Part shown: positions 23,398 through 34,843 of the stretch, in pieces
How positions within the stretch are numbered: position 1 is the stretch's first letter
Layout: each line of letters begins with the position of its first letter
Origin: Sequoia sempervirens
Taxonomy: Eukaryota; Streptophyta; Pinopsida; Cupressales; Cupressaceae
Reading direction: 5' to 3'
DNA: 64,000 bases
NCBI GenBank assembly: GCA_007258455.2
Contig: VDFB02193867.1
Location: 532,881,071-532,945,070, forward strand
Position numbers and translations under genes: made by a program
Notes under the pieces: model-generated
What the model was told of the DNA's origin: nothing
Databases searched by the model: none
What the model saw: only the letters and a program-made list of their open reading frames with translations

Positions 23398-23627
23398 CTG
23401 TCGAACCGCAACACAACTGACATTTTGAAATGCAACTGCTCTGATAAACCGCATTTGAAACTTTAAACAATGCATTTGTAGGCATTGCAACACATCTGTT
23501 AACCCAAAAGCCGCATATGATAAACCGAGTCGCATCTGATAGTCAAAAAGCCGCAAGTGAAAAACTGAACCGCAGTTGCTAAACCGCGACGCAATTGCCA
23601 AACTGAGACGCATCTGCCTGTCAAAAT
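23398..23627 (+). repeat. ~20-bp degenerate repeat array, leader cluster 2
   Basis: Same core as the cluster at 21700-22235: ACCGCATTTG, GCCGCATATGATAAACCGAG, GTCGCATCTG, ACCGCAGTTG and GACGCATCTGCC, spaced about 20 bp. Confidence 0.6.
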
Positions 23628-24223
23628 TTTTAAACTATACAGTCGAAACTAGAGACCTCTAGACTGTCAACCATCTGTCAAACTCTGTCATCAGAAAGTT
23701 TCTACCAGAAACCCAATTTGAAATTGCTCAAAGTTTTGTCTCTTAGCTTGCATTGATCACCTTAGGTTTCATACCTCACCCCATTTAGGTATCATACATT
23801 CAACATTAAGCTGTCCCTAGGCTCATATCTTGCATACTTAGGAGTAGGAAAATCTTAAGCACCCCTTGGAAAAATCATTGTTTCAAAATTAGACCCTTTT
23901 GGACCAAGTTATCAAACATCCTTTTAGTCATTGTCCTCTTTTGTGAGATTTCTTCCAACTCAAAAGTCTAGTTAGGAAGACTCACTAGTCATCTTGTCAA
24001 TTTGTCATTAACAACAAATTCCTTTAGCAGTCCAAATCGAAAACAAAGTTCAAGCTTATAAGTGCTTAGATAGCCTCATTTTACATTGCATCCACATTGC
24101 CTACCTTATTCACAAAAATCCAAAAAAAAAAAAGTGGTCATTTTCGTCGTCAGTTTGAACCTTAGAATTCACCTAGTGTCATACTTGCATTTAGTGGACA
24201 TTCCCTTTTGATAAATCTCATTT

Positions 24224-27200
24224 ATGGTTGAAACCAGACTTCAAAAGCATAAAAGACAAATGGAAAACTTTAGGCAAGATCCCAACAGTCCTCCACATGA
24301 CTCAAATTGGACCGTGAATGATCCCTTTACCAATCTAGACAATCAACCTCTAGTGACAACACAATCCTTACCTAACAACTCATTTGAATGCTACATGCAA
24401 AGAGATGAAAATGGTCAACTACTTCAAGAACACATAGAAGCATTGACACAAGACCCAGAGGCCTATCAGTTGGCTGAAACAATAGCGCGTCATGACATAG
24501 ACATATTCGTAGCTATGCTCTTGAGTGAAGGAGCTAGGTTACCACCAGGATTTGACATTAACACGCTACATGATCCTAATGCCAACAATGTTCACAACAT
24601 CTCACATAGTGGTCAAATCCTAAATACTACAAGCAACATCCCTTTTGACACAACGACATTGCATACCACATCCAACATCCCAAACATTTCCAATACAAAA
24701 AATGCTACATCTATTGGGGGATAACAATCATCCACAACATCCACAACATTACCCCAATTAAATACAAACACTCTTGGCTCCTTGACATCATCGGAAAATT
24801 ATTCCAATCCTCCTGTCATCGTAACAGCACATACCACAGGGGCATCATCAAGTCATCACAACTCCCCCTTGACAACTACATCTACTACCATGAACACAAC
24901 TTCGACAAAATCGTTCAGTAGTAATTCACAACATCCTTTGGGAGGAGCCATAGGACGTATCTTTATACAAGGACAACCACAAAATGTTAACATGACAATA
25001 CAGTCAAATGTCACTACCTCCCAAGGTACAAATACCAATGTTCCCCTTGTACAAAATCAACAGTTCATACAAAGTGGCCAAATAACTCAACCCATGACAT
25101 CGTTAATACATCATAACATTCATGGTCACAACATCCCCCAAATAATGACACACATAGCTGGGGGACACTTTCCAACATACTCATCCAACGTTCACACTCA
25201 TCAACATGCACCTAATCACAACTTTCAATACCAACAACACACGTCATACGTACCACAACAACCCGTACTGCCACAATACACCTATACTCATGCAAGAACA
25301 CATGGTGTACCAAGCAATCCAACGTACGGAAATGTACATGACCCTACCATAGATGAACTCAAAGCAACAGTGCGGGATATGGAGAAGAAAATGCAAAACA
25401 TGTTCATCACAGGCAGAAAATCCAAAATATCATATGATTTGGATGTATACCCATTCGACACAAACTTACGTATGCCCGCATTTCCGCCAGGATATGTGTC
25501 ACCCAATTTCACTAAATATAAAGGCAAGACAAATCCCATTGAACATCTTCGCGAATTCGCAACTAACTGTATGGATATCGCCTACGAACCCACATACTTG
25601 ATGAGACTTTTTTCCAAAAGTTTGGCGGGTCAAGCCCTTGAATGGTTTTCAACACAAAAAGATATCCAAACATGGGATGAGCTCAAAAGAAGGTTCATAA
25701 AAAATTACGCATACAATATTGACATGGACACCTCTATCACTAGTTTGTGCAATCTCACACAAGAAGAGTCAGGTGAGACATTTATCCCGTTCTTTCAAAA
25801 ATGGAGAAGCCTCACTAGTCGATGTCACATTGACATTCCTGAAAGGGAAAAGGTTGACATGTTTGTCCAAACACTTCTAGGGCCCCTCAAATTCGCATTG
25901 CAAATACATTGTTGCACAACCTTCACAGAATTAGTGGAAAAGGGGGTCCAAATTGAGAAATCCCTTATCACAAAGGGAGAACTGAGGTATGGCTCCAAAA
26001 ATACAAACACCAACCCACCCGCTGACAAAAACAAATATTGGGTCAAGAATAAACATGTTACAAATGATGGTGTTGTAGACGCCAAGACTGCAAGTCCCGT
26101 ATTGGCTCTGAAAGGGGTACAACAACAATATAGACCAACAACGACATTGACACCTCCCCCCAATACTCCTTCAAATAGTCAAAATGGTCAAGACTGTCAA
26201 GGACAATATCATCAACTAAGACAATTCCCTAGGGGTCGCACATACACCAATTTACTTGAACCCATTGCAGATGTCCTCAAGAAATGCATCCAACATGGGG
26301 TCATCACACTTTTGGAAATAAAACCTTATGACCCCGGACAGTTCAAACCAGCATGGTGGGATGACAATGCAATTTGTGAATACCATCGGGTCAAAGGGCA
26401 TACAACCTCCAACTATAGACAACTGAAAAACGTAATCCAGGACCTTATTGAAAATCGCACCATCGAAGTAGGTGGATCACAATTCAATTCCAACTTGGAT
26501 CATACTATCCACAAGAATCCACTGCAGGATCATGGTCCCCATAATGCTTCCACTTCAGGTCCACAGAACCACGCTAACTTCACCCGAGTCAAATATGATT
26601 ACTCTAGTGGACCAACAATAAATAATGTCAGAACGGATGATGAGTACATCAACACCATCACGATCAAAAGAGAAACACAGTGCAATGCTACTACGCGAAG
26701 TGGCAAGGTCACTATAGCTGGTCCACCTCCCCCTGGACAAGCCAAGATCATTGTAGCAGGTCCATCTGCTAAGCAATCACAACCAGCTTCATCTGCTAAA
26801 CAACCAAAACCTGTCTCAACCCCACAACAGTGGAAACCCAAAAGTCAATTCAATCTCATTGACCAACTAGGAAAGACTCCTGCGCAAATATCTATCCTTG
26901 AGATGCTTCGTATTTCTCCCGCACACAAAGAAATCCTGGATAAAACCCTCTTAGAGTCGTCGGTCCCGAAGGACATTAATGTCAATCAGTTTGAAACTAT
27001 GGTGGGATATCTCACCACACTGCACCATGTCACCTTCTCATATCAGGATTACTCATCAGCTAAAACCAACCACAATGATGCGTGACACATAGAAGTTTTT
27101 GTCCACAAGCACAAGGTTAGACGGGTTTTAATAGATGGCGGAGTAGGGTTGAACATATGCTCCCTTAAACTGGGTAAGGCTCTTGGATTCTCTGATGCAT

Positions 27201-30200
27201 GTGTGGACCCAACAAAAAGCATAGTGATCAAAGCATATGATAACGAGGAACGCTCTTCGCGAGGTGTTATCTCTCTCCCTATCAGAGTGGGACCACTCAT
27301 TGTCAACACAACTTGCCAGGTCCTGGATTTGGAACTACCATATAACATTTTACTTGGCCGTCCATGGATCCATGCTTTAAAAGCCGTTCCGTCAACATAC
27401 CACCAATGCCTCAAGTTCCCTTTTGACGGTACGGAAGTCACCATATACGGAGACCCCGACCCTTTCCAATATTGTACCAATTTAAGGGGTATCTCCGAAA
27501 ACCAAGTACCTATTAACCGAGAAGCACCTGGCTCCTCATCGAAATACATCGACCCTTCCATGCTTGGGTCATCTTCCACATCCACTCCATCCACGTCTTC
27601 TGATATATCACAACCCTCCACCAACCCTAAGACTGAATCAACCGACAAAATCTAGGACCTCGGCTGTGGAGAGTTCAAACTAAATACAACATACAACATA
27701 ACTACAATACCTACTCCTCCAAAGATATATGGTTGACCATGTTTTAGAATGGAACCGCAAGAAACATTCAAAGTTCCACCGAATACAGTTTTCATCAAGT
27801 GGGGAGACATGAGTGATGAAGATCTTACCGACATCACAGAATGGATCTACAAGGATACAGTCTCACTACCTCCACTACCAGTCTAGAAATATGGCAAGGG
27901 TTACAATATCATGAAGGCTAAAGGCTACAATGGTACTAGTGGCCTTGGAAAGAATAAAACTGGTCGAAGAGAACCCATATAAACTTTCCAAACTCTGAAG
28001 TATCTTGGATTAGGGTTTGGATCACTCGACGATGACGATCGACATACCCATGAACTTTCCAATGAGCGAATACATGCTTCTGAAAGTGTTGAGACTACTA
28101 GGGAATACCTAACCGAAACAGACTCTCATGAGTGGGAATTTGGCTCCGAACGATCCCTAAGTGACTGTTGTCTTGATGACTTGTTTGTCGAACTAGGGGA
28201 ATTGACCTCTGAACAATGATTTTGGAAAACATTCAAAATTGAGTGGGCACCAAATAGTCAAAACCCCACTACCACATCTCATGACACACAACAACCACTA
28301 TCTAAACCCCCTCAATCTAACCTATCCGAAGTATCAGATGACATTGATAACCAGGGCTCTCAAATCTTCACCCCTTATTATGACAATGAATATGACACTA
28401 GTGAAGGAGAATACTGGATAGAGTCTGATGTCGAGTTGGACAATGATAACCTCATCTACAACATCAACGAATCCATCTGTATGCTATCGACATCCTCACA
28501 CGAATTCACTAGCCTTGACGATGACATTTCATTAGTCTACCCTGAACTAGTCGATTGGGACCAACAAGGACCGCCAGTTCTAGACACATTCCAAAATAAT
28601 GAAGCCATTGTTGAATTCATGGGATTACGTGAGGGCATACCCAGTGGGGACCACAGATCAGGATTTTCTATTGATTTGGATTGCACGGCATACTTTGGTG
28701 AGACGGTTTAGTCCTCTAGTCGCAAAAATAAAGATAAAGTAAAAAATGAAATGTCTCTAGGTGAAAACCGAAAGGCACCTCTTGACGACAAAATAGTAAA
28801 AACAAAGGACGTATCTACGGGTGAAAACCTCTCGGAGGTGCCCAAAGATGGAGGACTAGACTTTCTCCCCATACAATAGGAGAGATCAGCCATGCTTGTT
28901 GAGGACACCATAGAGGATAATATTTCGACTCCGGAAGACCCCAAGATGGTCCTATTTGTAGCATCATTGACAGATGAAGAGAAACCGGAATTTCACAAAT
29001 TCTTTGCAGAATGAAAAATAAATTTTGCATGGTCCTATGCTGACATGCCAGGATTGGACCCCAAACTGGTTCTACATCATCTGCCACTAGTACCCAATGC
29101 TAAACCAGTCAAGCAGAAGTTGTGCAAAATGCACCCACAAGTTGCTCTATTGGTTAAGGCCAAGTTAAAGAAATTACTGGATGCCGGATTCATAAGGTTT
29201 ATAGATTATGCTGAATGGATTTCCAACCTAGTACCGGTGACAAAGCCAAATGGACTAATTCAGGTATGTACAGATTTCTGAGACCTAAACAAAGCATGTC
29301 CAAAGGATGACTTTCCTTTGCCCAACATTGACATCATAGTCGATCTAACTGCAGGACACGAGATGCTATCCCTCATGGATGGTTTCTCTAGTTATAATCA
29401 AATTTGCATTGCTCCTGAGGACCAACACAAAATAGAATTTACTTGCCCATGGGGTACATACTGTTGGAATGTCATGCCCTTCGGCCTCAAAAATGTTGGT
29501 GCCACATACCAAAGGGCTATGACCATGATCTTCCATGATATGATGCACAATATAATGGAAGATTATGTAGATGACTTATTCGCCAAATCAGCAACAAGGA
29601 AAGATCATTTGAAGGTACTTGACAAAATTTTCAAGAGATTAGAAGAGTACAAGGTTCAGTTAAACCCTAAGAAATGTGTTTTTGGTGTCACGTCAGGTAA
29701 GCTATTGGGGTACATAGTCTCCCAAAGAGGCATAGAGGTCGATCTGGAAAAGGTTAAAGCAATCATAGACATGCCTCCACCTAGAGGGATCAGTGAACTC
29801 AGAACCCTGCAAGGCAGAGTGCAATCTATTCGCTGCTTCATAGCTCAATTGGTAGATAAGTGCCACCCATTCTAGTATCTGTTACACAAAGGTGTCCCCT
29901 TTGTATGGACAGATAAATGTCAACAGGACTTCCAGTAAATCAAAGATTACCTGCTATCAACACCAGTCCTCATGTCGCCTATTCATGGAAAGCCACTATT
30001 TCTATACATCTCGACCACTAGTTCAACATTGGGGGCATTACTGGCCCAAAATGATCATGAGGGGAAAGAAAGAACAATCTACTACATCAGTCGCACACTG
30101 ATCGGTTATGAGCTGAATTACACATACATTGAACATGCATGCCTCGTAGTTGTCTTTGCAGCCCAAAAACTAAGGCATTATATGCTCAATCATCAGACAC

Positions 30201-32188
30201 AACTAGTTGCCAAAATTGACCCATTGAAATACCTATTAAGTCGAGTAGCGTTAATAGGCCGATTGGCAAAATGGGTCATGATCCTAAGTGAGTACGACAT
30301 ACAGTATGTTGAATGCAAGGAAATAAAAGGGCAAGTAATAGTATATCAACTGGCAGATGCACCAATGCAAGACTCTCATCCGTTGGTAACTGATTTTCCT
30401 GACGAGTCCATCTTTCATATGGAACCAGCAACACCATGGAAGCTGTATTTTGATGGGTCTCACACTGGTCATGGCTCAGGGGCTAGAATCTTGTTCATCA
30501 CACCACAAGGGGATTTAATTCCTAAGTCATTTCGAATTGATTTCCCTTGTACAAACAACATTGCCGAACATGAAGCACTAGTTACAGGTCTCAAGTTGGA
30601 AATCGAATGGAAAATTCAGACATTGCTGGTATTCGGGGATTCCCAGCTAGTAATCAACCAAGTGAATGGTGACTATGAAACAAAGGATGAGAAGTTGCTT
30701 CCTTACAAGAGGATGGTGGATAGATTCCTAACATACTTCCAATCAGTGTCTTTTGAACAAATCCCCAGGGTACAGAATAAGGCAGTAGACGCAATGGCTA
30801 CTATTAGTTCTCTCTTGGACATCCCTAAAAATGTGTCACAATTTGAGTTCCTAGTAGAACAGCTGTTGATACCGGCATATAATATCCCAGAGTCAGAAAT
30901 GGTTTGCGAACTTGTTGGTCCCAACTCTCCTTGGTATCAGGACATTTATGACTATCTGAAGACTCACACCCTTCCATCAAACCTATCCAATAACCAAAGG
31001 AAGTCCTTCATTAGAAAATCCGCAAGGTATGCCATTATCAGTGACACCCTATACTACCGTAGTTTCGACAATACCCTCCTTAGATGTCTTGACACCGATG
31101 AAGCATGTACGACCTTACGAGAAGTGCACGATGGTATATGTGGATCTCATTCGAGCGGTCCTACTCTAGCTAAGAAACTAACGAGACTTGGATATTATTG
31201 GCCAACAATGGAAAAAGATGCAATAGAATATGTCAGAACCTGTCGCAAGTGTCAGATCCATAGTGATTTGGTCCATGCTCCAGCACAAGAACTTTGGCCA
31301 ATCACTTCTCCATGGCCCTTCGCTCAATGGGGACTCAACCTCGTGGGTAAGATTCATCCAACCTCCTCCAACGGCCATAAATTCATTATCACCGCCATTA
31401 AGTATTTCACAAAGTGGATCGAAGCCATTCCGTTGACATACATTACTTGCAAACAAATATCAAAGGTTATCCTCAATTACAGCATTTGTCGGTATGGCCT
31501 CCCACAGTCCATCATCACTGACAACGGACATCCATTCAAAAACCAAGACGTACGTGAGTTATGTGAGCGATTCCATATCCAACACCACTTTTCATCCCCA
31601 TACTACCCCCAAGGAAATGGCCAAGCTGAGGCGTCGAATAAAATCATTATCAAGATCCTTAAAAAGACTGTCAATGACGCTGGCCGTGATTGGCACATAC
31701 AACTTAACCCTGCTCTGTGGGCTTACCGAACTAGCATTCGTACGCCTACAGGAGCTACACCTTTCACCCTAGTTTTTGGCGTGGAAGCCATCTTACCCAT
31801 TGAGGTCGAAATTCCTTCGCTACAGGTCTCTTTGAAGGGTATAACTAATGAAGAGGAATACCGACAATCACGCTTGCACGAGTTGGAAATGTTGGACGAG
31901 AGGAGACAAAACTCACTAAATCACCTCCAAGTGTATCAAAATCACCTTTGTCGCAGCTACAATAAAAAGGTCATGGTCAGAAAGCTCGACATTGGCGACC
32001 TGGTTCTCATGTAGAACCCTAAGAACCAAGCAGACAGAGAAAAGCCAGGAAAGTTTGAACCAAACTAGCTGGGTCCATATATCATCATATCTTCTTTTGG
32101 TTCTGGAGCATATCAACTGGCAACTCCAGATGGGAAACAATTGGCTAAACCCATCAATAGTTTACACCTCCAAAAGTTCTATGCATAG
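24224..32188 (+). pseudogene. Tat gag-pro-pol polyprotein, single frame with 15 internal stops
   Basis: One frame runs from ATG 24224 to TAG 32186-32188 (about 2,650 codons) with no frameshift. Rough residues: gag domain 420-590; knuckle-like CEYHRVKGH near 715, whose last Cys is Tyr; protease LIDGGVGLNIC near 970; G-patch-like GKGYNIMKAKGYNGTSGLGK near 1225; RT 1620-1885 with YVDD near 1780; RNase H 1920-2040; second archaeal-type RNase H 2070-2200 with DGS, Glu and GDSQ; integrase 2300-2545 with a zinc region ending CRKCQ, TDNG and NGQAE. In the integrase, QWGLNLVGK has Asn at the first catalytic Asp position. Stops: 24722, 27083, 27653, 27734, 27884, 27980, 28217, 28709, 28877, 29012, 29279, 29873, 29936, 32012 and 32066, each explicable by one transition. 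Confidence 0.92.
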
Positions 32189-32655
32189 CATTAGAGGATG
32201 AAGCTGGAGGGCCCTAAAATACAAAAAAATCAAAAATCAAAAAATCGTCACCCTGATAAAAACCTGACAAACAGGCATCTTGGTGACACAAAAAAAAAAA
32301 AAAAATCACAAAAATAGTAAAAAGAAAAATAATTCGTCCAATAGTGAAAACACGGCAAGCGAGCTTTGGACAAGTACCATGGTGAAAACTTGGCAAACAG
32401 GCGCCATGCATAATCAATCATTGCTCTGCCATCTATTGTCACTTGGTCTAAACTTGGCTTAGGATGAAAGCTATCTTTGCCATTATTCTGCAAGTCACCA
32501 TCATATCCTACTCTACCTGTCCTAGTGGATGAACGATTGACATCAAGTCCTGACGACTGTTTGTCTAGCAAGTCAACATCATCTTATCCGTATCCCTTGC
32601 AAATGGCTAAGTCTTAAACCTGACTGGGGGAAAAATGTTTATCATGCAACTGCGG

Positions 32656-32822
32656 TAAAAAGTCCTAAAAAAAGACAAAAACATCATAAAAAGTCCTGAA
32701 AAAAAGACAAAAACATCATAAAAAGTCCTGAAAAAAGACAAAAACATCATAAAATGTCCTGAAAAAAGACAAAAACATCATAAAATGTCCTGAAAAAAGA
32801 CAAAAACATCATAAAACATCCT
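32656..32822 (+). repeat. ~34-bp minisatellite, five units
   Basis: Unit about AAAAGTCCTGAAAAAAGACA followed by AAAACATCAT, repeated five times with one- to two-base changes. Purine-rich on this strand. Confidence 0.9.
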
Positions 32823-33394
32823 AAAGAAAACCAAACAAAACATTCGACCGCGCAAGGCACACAAGTGCACTGTCATCTCTGGTCTAAGTCAATCAAGTCA
32901 ATAAGTCCATGTCATTGTCCGAACTACGTTGTCTCTGTGCATTTGCTACATAGGAAATACTCATACTTGAGTCCCCGAGACATTAGGTCAGTCCTATTAG
33001 GTTTGTCAAAATAAATCATGGCGCAATCTTTGCTCATCAAGACAAATTCATTGGTCGTGTCGAACTACGAGGTCTCTGAGTGTATGACGTAGGCCAGGCC
33101 ATCTATCGATGAGCCATCGAGGCCGCACTAGGTCAGTCCATTAGGGTTCATGAAACTACAGTGGCACACACGTCAAAAATCTTCAATCAATTTCCAAATG
33201 GGAAAACTCCTGAAACAAAGTAAAACAATCTTTTATTCAACATGACAATCTCATTAAGGAAACATTGGCATATAATCAAACACAAATCAACCTTGGTCGC
33301 AACAAGGCAACCTCAGTCAAACAGAAGTCAAAGCAAGTCAAATTATTATAACCGGTCAAACTGTCAAATTTTGGTTAGTCTTCAGTTGATTCCT

Positions 33395-33690
33395 TTTGAA
33401 AGATAACCTCTGTCATCTACGCCTTAGGATGTGTCCTTCCTAGGCGTCGTCATCATCATTCAGCCTTTCGAGCGATCCTCTTGACTTCTAAGGATCACTC
33501 TTCCTGACATTAGTGTTCTTCAGATGAGTCCTTCTGAAGAACCAACTCTGTCATTTATGCTTTAGGATGTGTCCTTCCTAGGCATCGTCATTATTTTGAG
33601 GGACCCCTTATGACCATTAGGGATCAAATCCTCCTGACATTCGGCATCATTCAGGATGTGTCCTTCCTGAATTCACCAAGTCTCGACATT
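33395..33690 (+). repeat. small stem-loop repeats
   Basis: TTAGGATGTGTCCTTCCTAG occurs twice (about 33425 and 33562) and a variant TTCAGGATGTGTCCTTCCTG once (about 33650). Between them lies TTCAGATGAGTCCTTCTGAA. Each core can pair with itself (AGGA with TCCT, TTCAG with CTGAA). The units are joined by CTGACATT or CGTCAT spacers. Confidence 0.65.
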
Positions 33691-33829
33691 TTCAAGGTCA
33701 TCAAAACTTTAAACATTCAGACATCTTGACATCGTCAAACATGACACCTTGGCATCAGACCAATGAATATCCAGATGCACTTGACAAACACTTGGCAATT
33801 GTCTTTTCATCTTTTATCATGTTATTAGT

Positions 33830-34060
33830 TTTTCAGCAAGATCCCACTAAGCAAGATTTAGAGAAGCAGTGACATAGCATGAAAATTGACACACATGACT
33901 ACTAGCTTCTCAACGAGATCCTGATCTTGGGATTTAGAAAAGCAACGACATATCATGATAGAGACTTCATTTTTTATAGTTTGACAATCATGTCGCTAGT
34001 TTCTCAAGGATGTCCTAGCAACAGGATTTAGAGAAGCAACGACGCTTCATGATCTGTCAT
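33830..34060 (+). repeat. three-unit tandem repeat of ~80 bp
   Basis: Each unit has TAGTTTCTCAACGAGATCCT-like sequence, then GGGATTTAGAGAAGCAACGA-like sequence, then CATATCATGA. Units begin near 33830, 33902 and 34012. Moderately diverged. Confidence 0.7.
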
Positions 34061-34843
34061 TGTCTTTTTCTGCTTGTGGTTGATGATGACAACAAAATTG
34101 GGGCAAGTATGCTCCTAGTATGAGTCATACTCATCCTTGTCTGTGACTGTTTTGTCTTGGGTAATGGTGCGACCTTGCACACCTAGATCTACGTCATATC
34201 TTGGTGTTTGTTGACCATTACAACAGTTTACCCAATGATGATTAAAGTGCAACGAATATTAAAAGTCCAATAGTAAAGTTTTGAAGGATTTGTATCTTCT
34301 CATAGGTCTCATATCTTCTCCTCTTTGGTCTGGTCATCTTCTCTCATCGGTCCTTCCATCTTCTCTCGTCCATCCTGCGATGATATCCTATGTCATTCAA
34401 AAACATAAGTGCATACATGATATATCCATTGCATTAGGTCCATACATACATCATCCATGGCATTAAATAATATCATACATGGCATTACATCATATACATA
34501 ATCACAAACATTGCATTAACATAATCATCATCATTGCATATTTTACATAAAGGTATCATGCACATCATTAACATAAGCATATGAATATTGCATCATCATG
34601 GCATCAAAAATCACAACATAGACATCATAATACATAAATGACATCATAAAATAAGCATCATACATCATACACACATAATGAATAGAACATCACATAACAC
34701 ATATAGGCCGCATCAAAACTACATCATCATATAAATATCATCTCAAAAATATGCAATGTCATAGGATAGAGTCAATGGATATCCCAAAAATGGAGCTCGC
34801 AGGCTCAACAATAAACATAGTGTGTCCAAATACAAATATGCCC

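Larger units (their letters stand above)
21621..24223 (+). other. untranslated leader of the Tat element
   Basis: 2.6 kb between the primer-binding site and the gag ATG, with no supported ORF. It contains two clusters of ~20-bp degenerate repeats (about 21700-22235 and 23398-23627). A less AT-rich block (22630-23220) has only short shadow frames. A run of A (24123-24132) lies near the end. Confidence 0.7.
32189..34843 (+). other. Tat element spacer between pol and the antisense ORF
   Basis: No coding frame supported. It holds a 34-bp minisatellite (32656-32822), a set of small stem-loop repeats (33395-33690), a three-unit repeat (33830-34060) and a CAT/ATA-rich low-complexity block (34390-34745). 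It separates two converging transcription units. Confidence 0.7.

Noticed and set aside
30284..32571. Minus-strand open frames across Tat pol
   Set aside because: Shadows of the plus-strand polyprotein, which carries the RT, RNase H and integrase motifs.
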